A stretch of DNA of 64,000 nt from Thunnus maccoyii (lineage: Eukaryota; Chordata; Actinopteri; Scombriformes; Scombridae): contig NC_056548.1 of the NCBI RefSeq assembly GCF_910596095.1, positions 903,815-967,814 on the forward strand, read 5' to 3'. The position numbers were made by a program, and so were the translations under genes. Below the pieces are notes generated by a model. That model ran no database searches and was not told where the DNA came from. It worked only from the letters and a program-made list of their open reading frames with translations. Shown in pieces: positions 22,700-33,712 of the stretch; position 1 is the first letter of the stretch, and each line of letters opens with the position of its first letter.

Positions 22700-24690
22700 G
22701 CCAGATGTGTTTAAAATATAGACTCTATAATTACTTAATTCATATAAACTTATATATAGATATACATCTATTTATATCTATATCTGTATCTATATCTATC
22801 AATCCATCTATCAATATATTAATAAATTATATTTCTCTGAAAAACACTGAAATGTTCTGAAGTTATTTCCAGAATCCTCAAAGACTCCTATAAACCATCT
22901 GGATCAATAAACTAAATAAATACTTTGTAACTGGATTAATAAGTAACTAGAAATGACAAAAACAAGAATATTAACGTGTTATTTTGTATGAAAATATAAA
23001 ACAATAATAAAACATTGATGCAGATTACGGCAGCACAGTTAAATATACACCTTTACATTTCTTATTATAACAAGAAAATATGTTGCTATTTATAAAATAT
23101 ATAATAACAAAATCAATTAAAATATTGTATATATACAATAAATATTGTTTTTCTCTCACAAGAAGAAAACATTTTTATTTACATTTAAATAAAAATGTTG
23201 AAACATTTTCTGATTTAAACAAGAAATAATGTATTTTATTATTAATAAATACTTTTCTGGTTATAATGATGTTTTCTGTGACGCGTCTGAAACCGTCTCA
23301 CCGGTTCTTCCTTCAACACTGACGCAGAATGAACATCGTTACGTTTTCTTGTTATATCCAGAAAATGAGGATTTTTTCTCTCATGACAAATAAAACTGAT
23401 AATAAAATGTTTTAAATTGAGTTTCATGTTGTATAAATTATGCAAAGATATTTGTCATTTGAGTCACAACTTAAGAAACTAGTAAAACATCTCTTTTTAT
23501 TTTTACAACAGACAGAATATTAATTTATCATTTATTTTAGTTAGAAGAGTCTTTGAGGATTCTGGAAATGTTTTATTTCTATTTTCACTGTGAACCAATG
23601 AGCTCGCTGCTGCTCCGTAAACAGACTCTTTCCTTCATTTTCCCTCCAAACAATCAGAGAACAAATAAACAACCTGCGTGACTTTATAATATTAATCTGT
23701 TTGGTTCATATTTCATGGATTTGTTTGAGTGTTTGATGGATTATTTATTTCATTTTATTCTGCTGTCTAATTTGATCTCATTACATTTCATGTAATTTAA
23801 TTTGTTAATTTAGTCGTATTTAAATGTATGTAATTATTTATTTTAATTTATGTAATTATTTAATTTCAGTTGATTAACTTTATTTATGATGGTGGTTCAT
23901 CCTCCTCTGATGATATATTTTTTAGGTAAAATTATCATTGTAAATATATTTAAATATGAATCTTTTTTATTACTCGTTAAGTTGAGATTCAACAGAAATT
24001 CTCATATTCAGACATAATTAAACACAAACTGAGTGACGACAAGCTGACGATGAAGATTCCTGCTCGTTTGTAGATTCATCAAACACGTTTCTGGAATAAA
24101 ATCATTATTATTTAAAAAAAAAAGTGAAAGTATCATCTGGATTTGTGAGGTTGAAGATAGAAAACGACTCGACCGGTTTGTCTTCAGCTCTTCTACATGG
24201 CTGTGACGTCACTGTGACATCACAGTGACATCACAAACACAGTAACTCGTTAGACCAGTTCAGACCAGCATCTTTAGTGAAGAGGGGCAAAACAAACCAG
24301 TGAAAACCACTTTTCCATGACAACAAAGTGACCAGAGTGAGACCTGGATTCTGATTGGACGGTTTAAAAACACAGAACTCTGAGCTGGAACCAGTAGAAA
24401 CTCTGGTTTAATAAGAGTCCCGGTTCAGACCAGTTAAAGAAACAGGAAACTTAAAACCAGTCAGAACTGTTAATATTCTTTTTTATCCTTAACTGGGACA
24501 AAACAGTCAGTTTTGATATGAGCTACAAGTTAATCATTGATCACATATCTGATGATTAATAATGATGATGATGATGATGATGGTTTACAGTCCATCTGAT
24601 TAATTAATGACATGGTATAAACGCTATAAAGAGAAAACCTCGCTGGTGCAACACAAGCAGTGAAACGCTTCTTCTTTCCTGTTTGTTTCA
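22700..24690. other. AT-rich intergenic region
   Basis: Low-complexity AT-rich sequence with TATC/TATA-type runs around 22745-22830. No convincing gene, RNA or mobile element was identified. The open frames here are short and lack family resemblance. Confidence 0.5.
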
Positions 24691-24691
24691 C

Positions 24692-24775
24692 AGTCAGGTG
24701 ATCAGACAGGTGATCAGTCAGGTGATCAGTCAGGTGATCAGTCAGGTGATCAGACAGGTGATCAGACAGGTGCAG
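24692..24775. repeat. 12-bp tandem repeat GGTGATCAGTCA
   Basis: About seven copies of a 12-bp unit alternating TCAGTCA and TCAGACA. Confidence 0.9.
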
Positions 24776-24975
24776 CATGTTGATATGAAAAGATTCAGGC
24801 TCCTGCATCCAGTTCAACCATGGAAACACGCAGCTTCATAAACCTGAGGAACAGAACCCGTCTGTGTGTTCACGCCGTTTTAGTCGTGAATCTGCAGTTT
24901 GATGCTTTTGGCCTCAGGTGTGTCGGTGTGAGTTTCACCTGCAGAGCGCTCAGACTCTCCTGCAGACTGGGAACC
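24775..24975 (-). pseudogene. partial duplicate of methyltransferase-like exon 7 and its flank
   Basis: This segment matches 26570-26785: shared blocks include GCAGCATGTTGATATGAAAA, TTTTAGTCGTGAATCT, CAGTTTGATGCTTTTGG and CACCTGCAGAGCGCTCAGAC. The copy contains the 3' half of exon 7 and its donor but not the exon's 5' half or acceptor. It lies beyond the gene's stop codon at 25278-25280, so it should not be translated. Confidence 0.75.
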
Positions 24976-25044
24976 ATCCAGACCAATTCAAAAGCAGTCC
25001 ACACCAATTCATGCCAGTTCAGACCAGTTGACACTAGTTCAATT

Positions 25045-25306
25045 CAGATGACCCTGTACAGGTGGATCTGTCCTGGTCACATGACCCTGTACAGGTGGAT
25101 CTGTTGGTGGTCACATGACCCTGTACAGGTGGATCTGTTGGTGGTCACATGACCCTGTACAGGTGGATCTGTCCTGGTCACATGACCCTGTACAGGTGGA
25201 TCTGTCCTGGTCACATGACCCTGTACAGGTGGATCTGTCCTGGTCACATGACCCTGTACAGGTGGATCTGTTGGTGGTCACATGACCCTGTACAGGTGGA
25301 TCTGTC
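25045..25306. repeat. 33-bp minisatellite that repeats the methyltransferase-like C-terminal codons and stop
   Basis: About eight copies of a 33-bp unit around ACCCTGTACAGGTGGATCTG, with spacers TCCTGGTCACATG or TTGGTGGTCACATG. The copy nearest the gene forms the last eight codons and the stop of exon 8 (QIHLYRVM, then TGA at 25278-25280). The rest form the 3'-UTR side. Confidence 0.93.
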
Positions 25307-27687
25307 TGAGAGCGTCGGGGTCTGCGTCTCCGCCCAGGTAGACGTCGTAGTCCACAGGAAGTTCCTCCACCCAGCCGGGCTGCAGCGCCTCCTGCTGGAC
25401 ACAAACAGGAAACACAGAACCGTCCAGGAAGCAGTGAGTTTAAGAACAATCTGTTAGTAACTTTAATTAAACTGCTGTCAGTCAAACAGAGACGGACTCT
25501 GATTGGACGGGACTGTTTATTAATTTCATCAGATTTATTTAGATCTAGAGTTATAAATCTCAATCAGAGGAACCGGCTGCACAGACGTGATCTTCACTCC
25601 TGACGTTGGACACAGAAACATCCTGAAAGCAGCTATAATGGATGTTTATGATACCAATGAGGATAAAATGAAAAGATCATTAATACAGGGAAAAGTACGG
25701 AAGCCCTGAGAGGCAAGTGAGAAAAAAAAACTTCTGGTGATCCATTTTCTAAGTCTGATCTAAACTGTTTTCTCTCCCGTGTTTATGACTTAAGAACAGG
25801 TGAAAAAAGGTTTTACCAGGATCATCTTTGTTCAGCACAACCTCACGTTCTGAACAGGACTCAAAGCTTTCATGTTTTCTTCCAGGTGACAAAATAAAGA
25901 CACGACAGTAACGGCACATAACTTGCTAACATATTATATTTGTATCTTGTGTTTAGAGCGCATGCAGAGATTTAAAACTCACCTGGAAGAAAACATGAAA
26001 GCTTTTAGTTCTATTTAGAACATGAAGTAATGCTGCACTTCAGCCTCTTGTGGCTGAAATGAGAATTACAACAACGAACACTTAAAAAAAAATTATCCTG
26101 ACAAAAAAAAAAAAAAAACACAGAACAGAAAACTATTTAGATCCGACTTAGAAAATAAATCACCAGAATGTTTTTTTCTCCACTTGCCTCTCAGGGCTTC
26201 CGTAGTAAAGGGAAGCAATTAACGAAAATTAATTAAAAGAATAATTAGTTAATTTGTCCATTTGCATCTTTTTCATTATTGTGTAGTTTTTAATTGATGG
26301 TGAAATTGTAATTGTACATTTTATCATAGTTTATGTTTTTTTAATGCTTTTTTAAAATGAGTTTTAGTCTCATTTTCGTCATGAAAAAAGGGGAAATTTC
26401 CAGAACATAAACTGGTTTTTATAAAAGCAGGATGTGAACCTGCTGAGGTTGAATCTAAAACATCAGTCTGTAAAATGCCAATCAAAGGCACATTTATAAA
26501 CTTAATCTTGATTAATTACTATTGTGTGATTAATGTAGTTTGTTGTCTGTTTCAGTGACAGATGCAGCATGTTGATATGAAAACAGCTGATTCAGGTCTT
26601 CATCCATCTTGGACCAACTGTGGAGCCATAACCATAAGAACACACGGCTTCATAAATCTGAGAACACGTCTCTGTGTGTTTACAGTTTTAGTCGTGAATC
26701 TACAGTTTGATGCTTTTGGCGTCAGGTGTGTCAGTGTGAGTTTCACCTGCAGAGCGCTCAGACTCTCCTGCAGACTGGGAACCGTCACCAGCAGAGATCC
26801 TTTCTTCCTCAAGTTCTGCATGATGAACCTCCAGGCTCTGAACACACACACACACACACACAACCAGCATTACTCCATGTGTGTGTGTTGTGTGTATTAG
26901 AGTGTGTGTGTGTGTTTCTGTGTGTTGTGTGTCCTCACCTGACTTGCTCGCTGGGCTCCATGAAGTACTCGAAGACGTTGTTCATCACCAGAACGTCGGC
27001 GTTCTGCAGCAGAACGTCCTGCGTGCAGACGTCAGCGTGGAGAACCTGCAGGAGATAGAAACTCAATCTCCCATAATCCCCCACCAACCACACATGATCA
27101 TAATAATAATAATATGTTGAATGTTGATCAATCTCCATCATTTCTGTCATTGTAATGAGAAGAAATCCATCATTTTAAAAAATCTGAAGCATGTGATGCT
27201 GTAAAAATGGGATTTCAACCAGGAAACGTAACGCTAGCACCGAGCTAACAGATCAGTGTTTAGCAGACCCTGTCGGCGTTTTCCATACACGTGCTGGTTT
27301 GACTCATTCAGGCCTTTGTCTTTAACTGATGACACTTTGTCTTTAACTGATGATGTGTTTGTCTTGAGTCCATGATGTTTAAAGCAGCGTCCTCTTCAGT
27401 GCTGTTTACTTACCAGGATGTGTAAAGTTGTTTTAGCATCACAACCCCCACAAAACGATATATAAATACAAGTCTGTTACACCTTCAAACCTTTATTTAA
27501 CTTCACTGTTTCTGTGCTGTGTGTGTGTGTTTTTAAGGTGTTACAGTAGATACACAGAGACCAACCTGAACTCTGTCAGTCAGTCTGTATTTCTGCAGCA
27601 TGTCGTTCTGCAGCCTGACGAACTCCTCGCTGAGCTCCAGACCCACCAGCTGAGAGGCCGAGCTGTACACATAACCCTGAACACACG

Positions 27688-27719
<32 letters not shown>

Positions 27720-30700
27720 CACGCACACACGCACACACGCACACACACAAACATGAAAATCAGTTTGAATTCTGTTTTTTAAATTTTTAAGTTGACAGTT
27801 TTTTGCTTATAATTACAATGATGTAAATTTATTTCTATATTATTTTATTCTTTGACTTTAGTTTATTCTGTTTAACTATGTTTTATTCCATAAACAGTAT
27901 ATTATTTTCTTTTCGGCCTCTGGGCGGCGCTGCACGTCTCTGTGCTGCTGACAGTTTCATTCCACCGTCCTGCTCATGAGATCATTAAAACATTAATGAT
28001 GTTTAGTTTCTATCAGAAACAAGATGAGAACATTAACTCTGACTCATCATCAGCTTTAAGTTGATATGTTGAACTTGTTTCCACATCCGGCAGTTACGGA
28101 GCAACATTATCATTCATGTGAAGTCTCTGTTTTTACTCTCTACCAACTCCTGAGGGAAATATCTGGCTCTTTAGCTGCTAAATGCTCCACTATGTTCACC
28201 AGCTAGTCTACAGCTAACTGTGAGCAGGTAGTGTTCAGCAGCTTTTTACAGCTCTGGAAACGACGCTATGAGACGCTGAGAGTGAACCAGAACAGTTAAG
28301 TTGCAGCCGGACAGATAAACAATGAGCTGAAACTCACTATAAAGCTCCGTAAAGCCGAGAGGAGCTGCAGAGTCTCTGATGATTCTCTGTAGGTTCATCA
28401 CCAACACGTTACACACTGACACATCAGACTATGGAGTTATAGAAATATATGTTATAGATGCTTTATGATGTGATATGAACAGAAGCTCTGACCCCGTACA
28501 GCACAGCTCCCAGTCTGGAGCCGACGTCCACCAGCGTCCGGCCGCTCAGGTCCGGCAGAACGTTCTGGAACAGGAACTGCAGCTCCGACACGGAGAACGA
28601 GTGCGAGATGAAATCTGTAGGAAGAGAAGAAGAAGTCCACCTTAAATTACTCTCGCAATGTACACAAATACAGTGTGTGATGCAGTGATGATGCAGTGAT
28701 GATGTGATGATGATGCGGTGATGATGCGTTCCTCACCCAGCGCTGCGGTCCTGCAGGATCCACAGCTGAGGCAGTACGAGCGGCTCATGGTTCCCTCCTC
28801 ACACAGAGAGTCCACCTGCTCGTCATCATACAGGAAAGCGTCCACATGAACCGTCGGCCGCGACTGTTGCTGCATCTGAAACACACCAGAAATGTACTCA
28901 AAGTATCAGAAACACACCAGACACCTACTCAAAGTACCTGAAACACACCAGACACCTACTCAAAGTATCTGAAACACACCAAACACCTACTCAAAGTATC
29001 AGAAACACACCAAACACGTACTCAAAGTACCTGAAACACACCAGACACGTACTCAAAGTATCAGAAACACACCAGACACCTACTCAAAGTATCTGAAACA
29101 CACCAGACACGTACTCAAAGTATCTGAAACACACCAGACACCTACTCAAAGTATCTGAAACACACCAGACACCTACTCAAAGTATCTGAAACACACCAAA
29201 CACCTACTCAAAGTATCAGAAACACACCAAACACGTACTCAAAGTACCTGAAACACACCAGACACGTACTCAAAGTATCTGAAACACACCAGACACCTAC
29301 TCAAAGTATCAGAAACACACCAGACACCTACTCAAAGTATCTGAAACACACCAGACACCTACTCAAAGTATCAGAAACACACCAGACACGTACTCAAAGT
29401 ACCTGAAACACACCAGACACGTACTCAAAGTATCTGAAACACACCAGACACCTACTCAAAGTACCTGAAACACACCAGACACGTACTCAAAGTATCTGAA
29501 ACACACCAGACACGTACTCAAAGTATCTGAAACACACCAGACACCTACTCAAAGTACCTGAAACACACCAGACACGTACTCAAAGTATCTGAAACACACC
29601 AGACATGTACTCAAAGTATCTGAAACACACCAGACACCCACTCAAAGTATCAGAAACACACCAGACACGTACTCAAAGTATCTGAAACACACCAGACACG
29701 TACTCAAAGTATCTGAAACACACCAGACACCTACTCAAAGTATCTGAAACACACCAGACACCCACTCAAAGTATCTGAAACACACCAGACACCTACTCAA
29801 AGTACCTGAAACACACCAGACACGTACTCAAAGTATCTGAAACACACCAGACACCTACTCAAAGTACCTGAAACACACCAGACACGTACTCAAAGTATCT
29901 GAAACACACCAGACATGTACTCAAAGTATCTGAAACACACCAGACACGTACTCAAAGTACCTGAAACACACCAGACACGTACTCAAAGTATCTGAAACAC
30001 ACCAGACACCTACTCAAAGTACCTGAAACACACCAGACACGTACTCAAAGTATCTGAAACACACCAGACACCTACTCAAAGTACCTGAAACACACCAGAC
30101 ACGTACTCAAAGTATCTGAAACACACCAGACACCTACTCAAAGTACCTGAAACACACCAGACACGTACTCAAAGTATCAGAAACACACCAGACACGTACT
30201 CAAAGTATCAGAAACACACCAGACACGTACTCAAAGTATCTGAAACACACCAGACACGTACTCAAAGTATCTGAAACACACCAGACACGTACTCAAAGTA
30301 CCTGAAACACACCAGACACGTACTCAAAGTATCAGAAACACACCAGACACGTACTCAAAGTATCTGAAACACACCAGACACGTACTCAAAGTATCAGAAA
30401 CACACCAGACACCTACTCAAAGTATCAGAAAGTAAAAGTACTACATATGCAGAACAGATTATCTATATCACTGGATTAGTACTGCTGATGTATTCATGTG
30501 TACACAGTGTTTTACTTGTTGCTGGTCAAGGTGAAACTCAGTAAAAAATACATGTTTTCCTCTGTACTGCAGTGAAGTAGAAGTATAAATAGCATAAATT
30601 ACAAAAACTCAAGTACAAGTACCTCTAAGCTGTATTTAAGTACTATTGTTGAGTAAATATTCTTTGTCAACGTTTATTAAGAACTTCCTTTAATCCATTA

Positions 30701-30961
30701 AATCTGTAGTATGCAGTCATCTGCAGTACTTGTTAGCAGTATTATGTAGTATTATGTAGTACTGTGTGCAGTACCCATCAGCAGTATTATGCAGTATTGT
30801 GTCATACTATGTAATATTATATGTAGTACCTTGTGGTGGGCGGCGGTCTCAGAGGGTAACATGGCGTCCAGAGGCAGACGGGCTCTCAGCTCGTCTGCGA
30901 TGCTCTGCAGCATCACCGTCCTGTTGTCCAACAGCAGCTGATCCAGCTCATCTGCAGGACG

Positions 30962-31016
<55 letters not shown>

Positions 31017-32059
31017 GTTTCAACGAGGAGGCCTGAAATAAAGACGCCTTCGCTAACGTCTGAAGAAATGACACGTTTATAAAATATTTGAAGTTTCAGT
31101 GAAGAGAAGCAGAGCTGTTGATTAAACTTCAGCTAAAACCATTCAAGTCAATAATTGATCAAAGTAAATTAATCTACAACTGTTTTGATACGAGATGAAT
31201 CGTCTGTAAATCCAGTTTCTCTGTTTTCTCTGATTGTAAACTGAACATCTTTGAGTTTTGGACAAAATGAGACTCTTGACGAACTAAGTTTCTAAAAACT
31301 GAAAACAGATTTGTGTATCAGAACTTTGTTTTTTCTTCTTTCCTCTCCCATTAATCATCTCACCACCCCTCAGATTTATCTGCTGACACTTTGGAGGGGC
31401 CCGACCCCTAGGTTGGGAACCACTGGACTAAACTAGCTAACTGTATATAAAGTAGTGTAAACTAGCTCCACCTCCAGCAGCTACAACAGTAACATGCTGC
31501 TCTAACACTGATGCTTCACTATTAATAATCTAATGATGTCATATATAATAATATATCAGTCAGAGGGACCAAACCACTACTTTTACTGCAATACTTTAAC
31601 TACATCAAGCTCATAATGTATGGTCATTATGTACTTTTACTGTAGGAGGATTTTTCATGCAGGACTTTTAGATGTAATGGAGTATTTGTACATTGCAGTG
31701 TTTGTACTTTTACTGCAGTAAAGGATCTCAGTACTTCATCAGTACTCTTGTATCTGCTGTTAATCAAAGTTTTGTAAAGTTCCAGGAATTCTGTTTGACC
31801 AGTAAACTGATGCTCATATAGAAAATCTGTGGAGTGACCCTTTAATAAACAATCTGATCTAATTGGAGGGAATGACACCTCAGGACAGGCGAGGCGTTTA
31901 TATGAGCGCGTGCAGGACAGATGAGGTATTTATGTGAGCGCGTGCAGGACAGGTGAGGTTACCTGAGTTCCTGATCCAGTGCAGCAGCTTCGGGAGGTCT
32001 GGTGGACTCACTCTGCTCAGCAGCTGCTTCAGTTCACATTTAGCTTCAGAATAATTCAT
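25278..32059 (-). CDS. class I SAM-dependent methyltransferase-like protein, 8 exons, about 300 aa
   Basis: Exons (minus strand): 31963-32059, 30830-30951, 28737-28875, 28493-28614, 27566-27676, 26939-27045, 26747-26837, 25278-25391. The junctions are GT/AG and the phases agree, giving 300 residues plus a stop. The N-terminal 100 residues are helical and acidic (MNYSEAKCELKQLLSRV; DELDQLLLDNRTVMLQSIAD). A cysteine cluster follows (SYCLSCGSCRTAAL). The Rossmann part runs from about residue 125: motif I LVDVGSRLGAVLYG, acidic end of beta 2 in LVGLELSEEFVRLQ, HADV (motif II), then LVMNNVFEYFMEPSEQ and KKGSLLVTVPSLQESL. The canonical second glycine of motif I (GxG) is replaced by S-R, so cofactor binding is likely but not certain. 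I do not recognise the substrate or an accepted symbol. The start ATG at 32057-32059 is the first in the exon. Short GC-rich upstream sequence has ETS-type CCGGAA. Confidence 0.82.
25692..26208. mobile_element. foldback MITE with inverted ends of about 85 bp
   Basis: Begins TACGGAAGCCCTGAGAGGCA and ends with its near-perfect reverse complement. A second inner inverted pair (CATGTTTTCTTCCAGGTGA at about 25870 against its complement at about 25985) makes a nested hairpin. No transposase. It lies in the intron between exons 8 and 7 of the methyltransferase-like gene. Confidence 0.8.
26209..26560. other. AT-rich intron sequence
   Basis: Part of the intron between exons 8 and 7 of the methyltransferase-like gene. 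I see nothing beyond AT-rich unique sequence. Confidence 0.4.
26570..26785. repeat. source copy of the duplicated exon 7 segment
   Basis: Pairs with 24775-24975 at roughly 80-85 percent identity by eye. This copy is taken as the original because it contains the complete exon 7 with acceptor (CAG at 26838-26840) and donor. Confidence 0.7.
27678..27750. repeat. (CA)n microsatellite before methyltransferase-like exon 5
   Basis: CA tract with CGC interruptions, ending near the acceptor of exon 5 (first exon base 27676); in gene sense the acceptor is GTGTGTGTTCAG. Confidence 0.93.
27755..28492. other. methyltransferase-like intron 4
   Basis: Intron between exons 4 and 5. No exon, RNA or clear mobile element was seen. 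Confidence 0.4.
28876..30432. repeat. 31-bp minisatellite that repeats the 3' splice site of methyltransferase-like exon 3
   Basis: About 50 copies of a 31-bp unit, plus strand CTGAAACACACCAGACACGT followed by ACTCAAAGTAT. On the minus strand every unit ends GGTGTGTTTCAG, the same string that forms the functional acceptor of exon 3 at 28876-28887. Variants include TATCAG, TATCTG and TACCTG at the unit start. The array fills most of the intron between exons 2 and 3. Confidence 0.97.
30433..30829. repeat. AGTA-rich interspersed repeat fragments
   Basis: Contains AAGTAAAAGTACTACATATG, CTCAAGTACAAGTACCTCTA and repeated GCAGTATTATGTAGTA. It resembles the 5' portion of the interspersed family at 43315-43530 but is too diverged for firm ends. 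Confidence 0.4.
30962..31013. repeat. (CA)n microsatellite
   Basis: CA tract with one TATA interruption, immediately upstream (in gene sense) of the exon 2 acceptor GTCGTCCTGCAG of the methyltransferase-like gene. Confidence 0.95.
31294..31745. mobile_element. truncated hAT-type MITE followed by the AGTAAAAGTAC repeat
   Basis: 31294-31425 is the right part of the hAT-type MITE described at 43536-43867, ending GGTTGGGAACCACTG. 31426-31745 continues with the same flank seen there (AACTAGCTAACTGTATATAA, TCAGAGGGACCAAACCACTA), so the two move or are duplicated as one composite. Confidence 0.75.
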
Positions 32060-32425
32060 AATGATCCGCAGACTGAAGCGGTTCGTGAGCGTGTTGCTGT
32101 TCAGACTGCAGCAGCAGCAGCAACGTGTCTGTGTTTAAGGTGGATCCTGAGAACTGACGTCATAAAACCATCAACCAGCAGATTGAAACACACCTTTACC
32201 TCCGACGGTGATGTCACCGTTTATAATATGACGCACACACAGGTGTGAGTGACGAAAGATATGTAGTTTAAAAAAATGACACTGATTATTTTACTCTACA
32301 AATATTAAGACGACCTTAAGAAACGTAAGCAGGAACCGGAAGCTGTTCTTGCTCTTCTTCTTTAGTGTTTAATGGCGACTGGAAAACTATCTTAGAGGCG
32401 CATTACCGCCACCTGCTGGACTGTA
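32060..32425 (-). promoter_or_regulatory. probable promoter side of the methyltransferase-like gene
   Basis: Upstream of the start codon are an ETS-type site AACCGGAAGC near 32334-32343 and a CTCF-like core, minus strand CCAGCAGGTGGCGG, at 32406-32419. The transcription start cannot be fixed from sequence. Confidence 0.4.
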
Positions 32426-32627
32426 AGTGGAACAAGCGATTATGCAGGAAATTAAAAAAACCTCTAGATTCTTGTAGCTGAATCAGTTTCTTTTAAAAAC
32501 GTAATAATATCACAGTATTTCTGTCCCGCAGAGACCTGACAATGAAAAGTCATGTTGTTTTCTTCATTAGTGACTAAATATAGTGATTTCTCTTGATATT
32601 ATATATTCTAGAATGAAGTAGTACATG

Positions 32628-33140
32628 AATGAATGAATGAATGAATGAATGAATGAATGAACTTTTATATATATCAATATATTTATATATTTATATATTT
32701 ATATGGCACCTTTCAAGCACAGGATGCAGCTCAACATACAATTCAGCAGCAAAAACAAAAACACCAAAAACACAAGTTTGAAAGCAGACACACACACACA
32801 CACACACACGCGCACACACACACACACACACACACGCACACGGAGGAAATGAGTGTTACTAATCATAAACTAGTATTTACACTGTTACACTGTCATTAAA
32901 TAGAAAATTAGAGAAAATCATAAAAGATTAAAACAGACAGCTATAATAAAAAGATATGTTTGTTGCGTTGTGCCATGGGAACAGTTGAAAGAGCAGCTGT
33001 GGAGGATTTAAGGGTTCGTGGAGGATCATAAACGATAAAGAGTCTGTGATATAAAGGGGGCGAAGCCATTTAGTGCCTTAAAAACTAAGAGAAAGACTTT
33101 AAAATTAATTCTACAAGATACAAAGAGCCAAAACAGGAGT
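32628..33140. repeat. (GAAT)n and degenerate interspersed repeat
   Basis: A tetranucleotide run of GAAT at about 32628-32662, then TATA-rich sequence, GGCACCTTTCAAGCACAGGA, a CA/CGC microsatellite (32788-32842), and GCCATTTAGTGCCTTAAAAA at about 33067. The last and third blocks resemble a common fish repeat. Family not assigned. Confidence 0.5.
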
Positions 33141-33337
33141 TATACGATCTGTCATTTTAGTTTTGTTTCATGTTGGACTGTTTCTGGTTGGCAGTGTGAG
33201 TATTTTCCAGTTGGGTGCTTGTCTGTTTTATATAATATAAGGTTTAGACCTGTGTGACCTGTTATCAGACGAGCGATGACATTTTCTTCCCTTCGTTTGC
33301 AGCTCTCCATCCTCCCAGCAACAACATGTCTTTGTAT

Positions 33338-33712
33338 CAGAGGAGGTCCGTCAGGGTCTCTGCAGGACCTGCCATTTATCAGAGGTGTAACTTTTAGTTT
33401 ATAAAATATTACAAATGAGTCATTATAATGTTATTGTTAAATAATCTATAATTAGTTATTAAAAGTATTTATGTGATTTTTAAAAATGGTTTTGTTTTGA
33501 TTTCAGTTACTATCATAACCATAAACCCAGTATTAAGAGCTGGAACTGGATGTGTCTGTTTGTCTCCCCTCAGGACCTGCTGGGTCCTTGGTCAATTATA
33601 AATTACTTTGACAATAACATTATAATTACTCATTTGTAATATTTTATGAACTAAAGATTGCACCTCTCATAAATGGAAGGTCCTGCAGAGACCCTGAAGG
33701 TCCTCCTCTGTG
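33338..33712. mobile_element. foldback element with inverted arms of about 120 bp
   Basis: The left arm (33338-33470: GTCTCTGCAGGACCT, TTTATAAAATATTACAAATG, ATAATGTTATTGT) is the reverse complement of the right arm (33595-33712). The central spacer has CATCTGTGT-like unrelated sequence. No open frame. Confidence 0.7.

Noticed and set aside
28876-30432. Regular 31-bp repeats that look like a CRISPR array
   Set aside because: The units are head to tail with no unique spacers, in a eukaryotic intron; this is a minisatellite.
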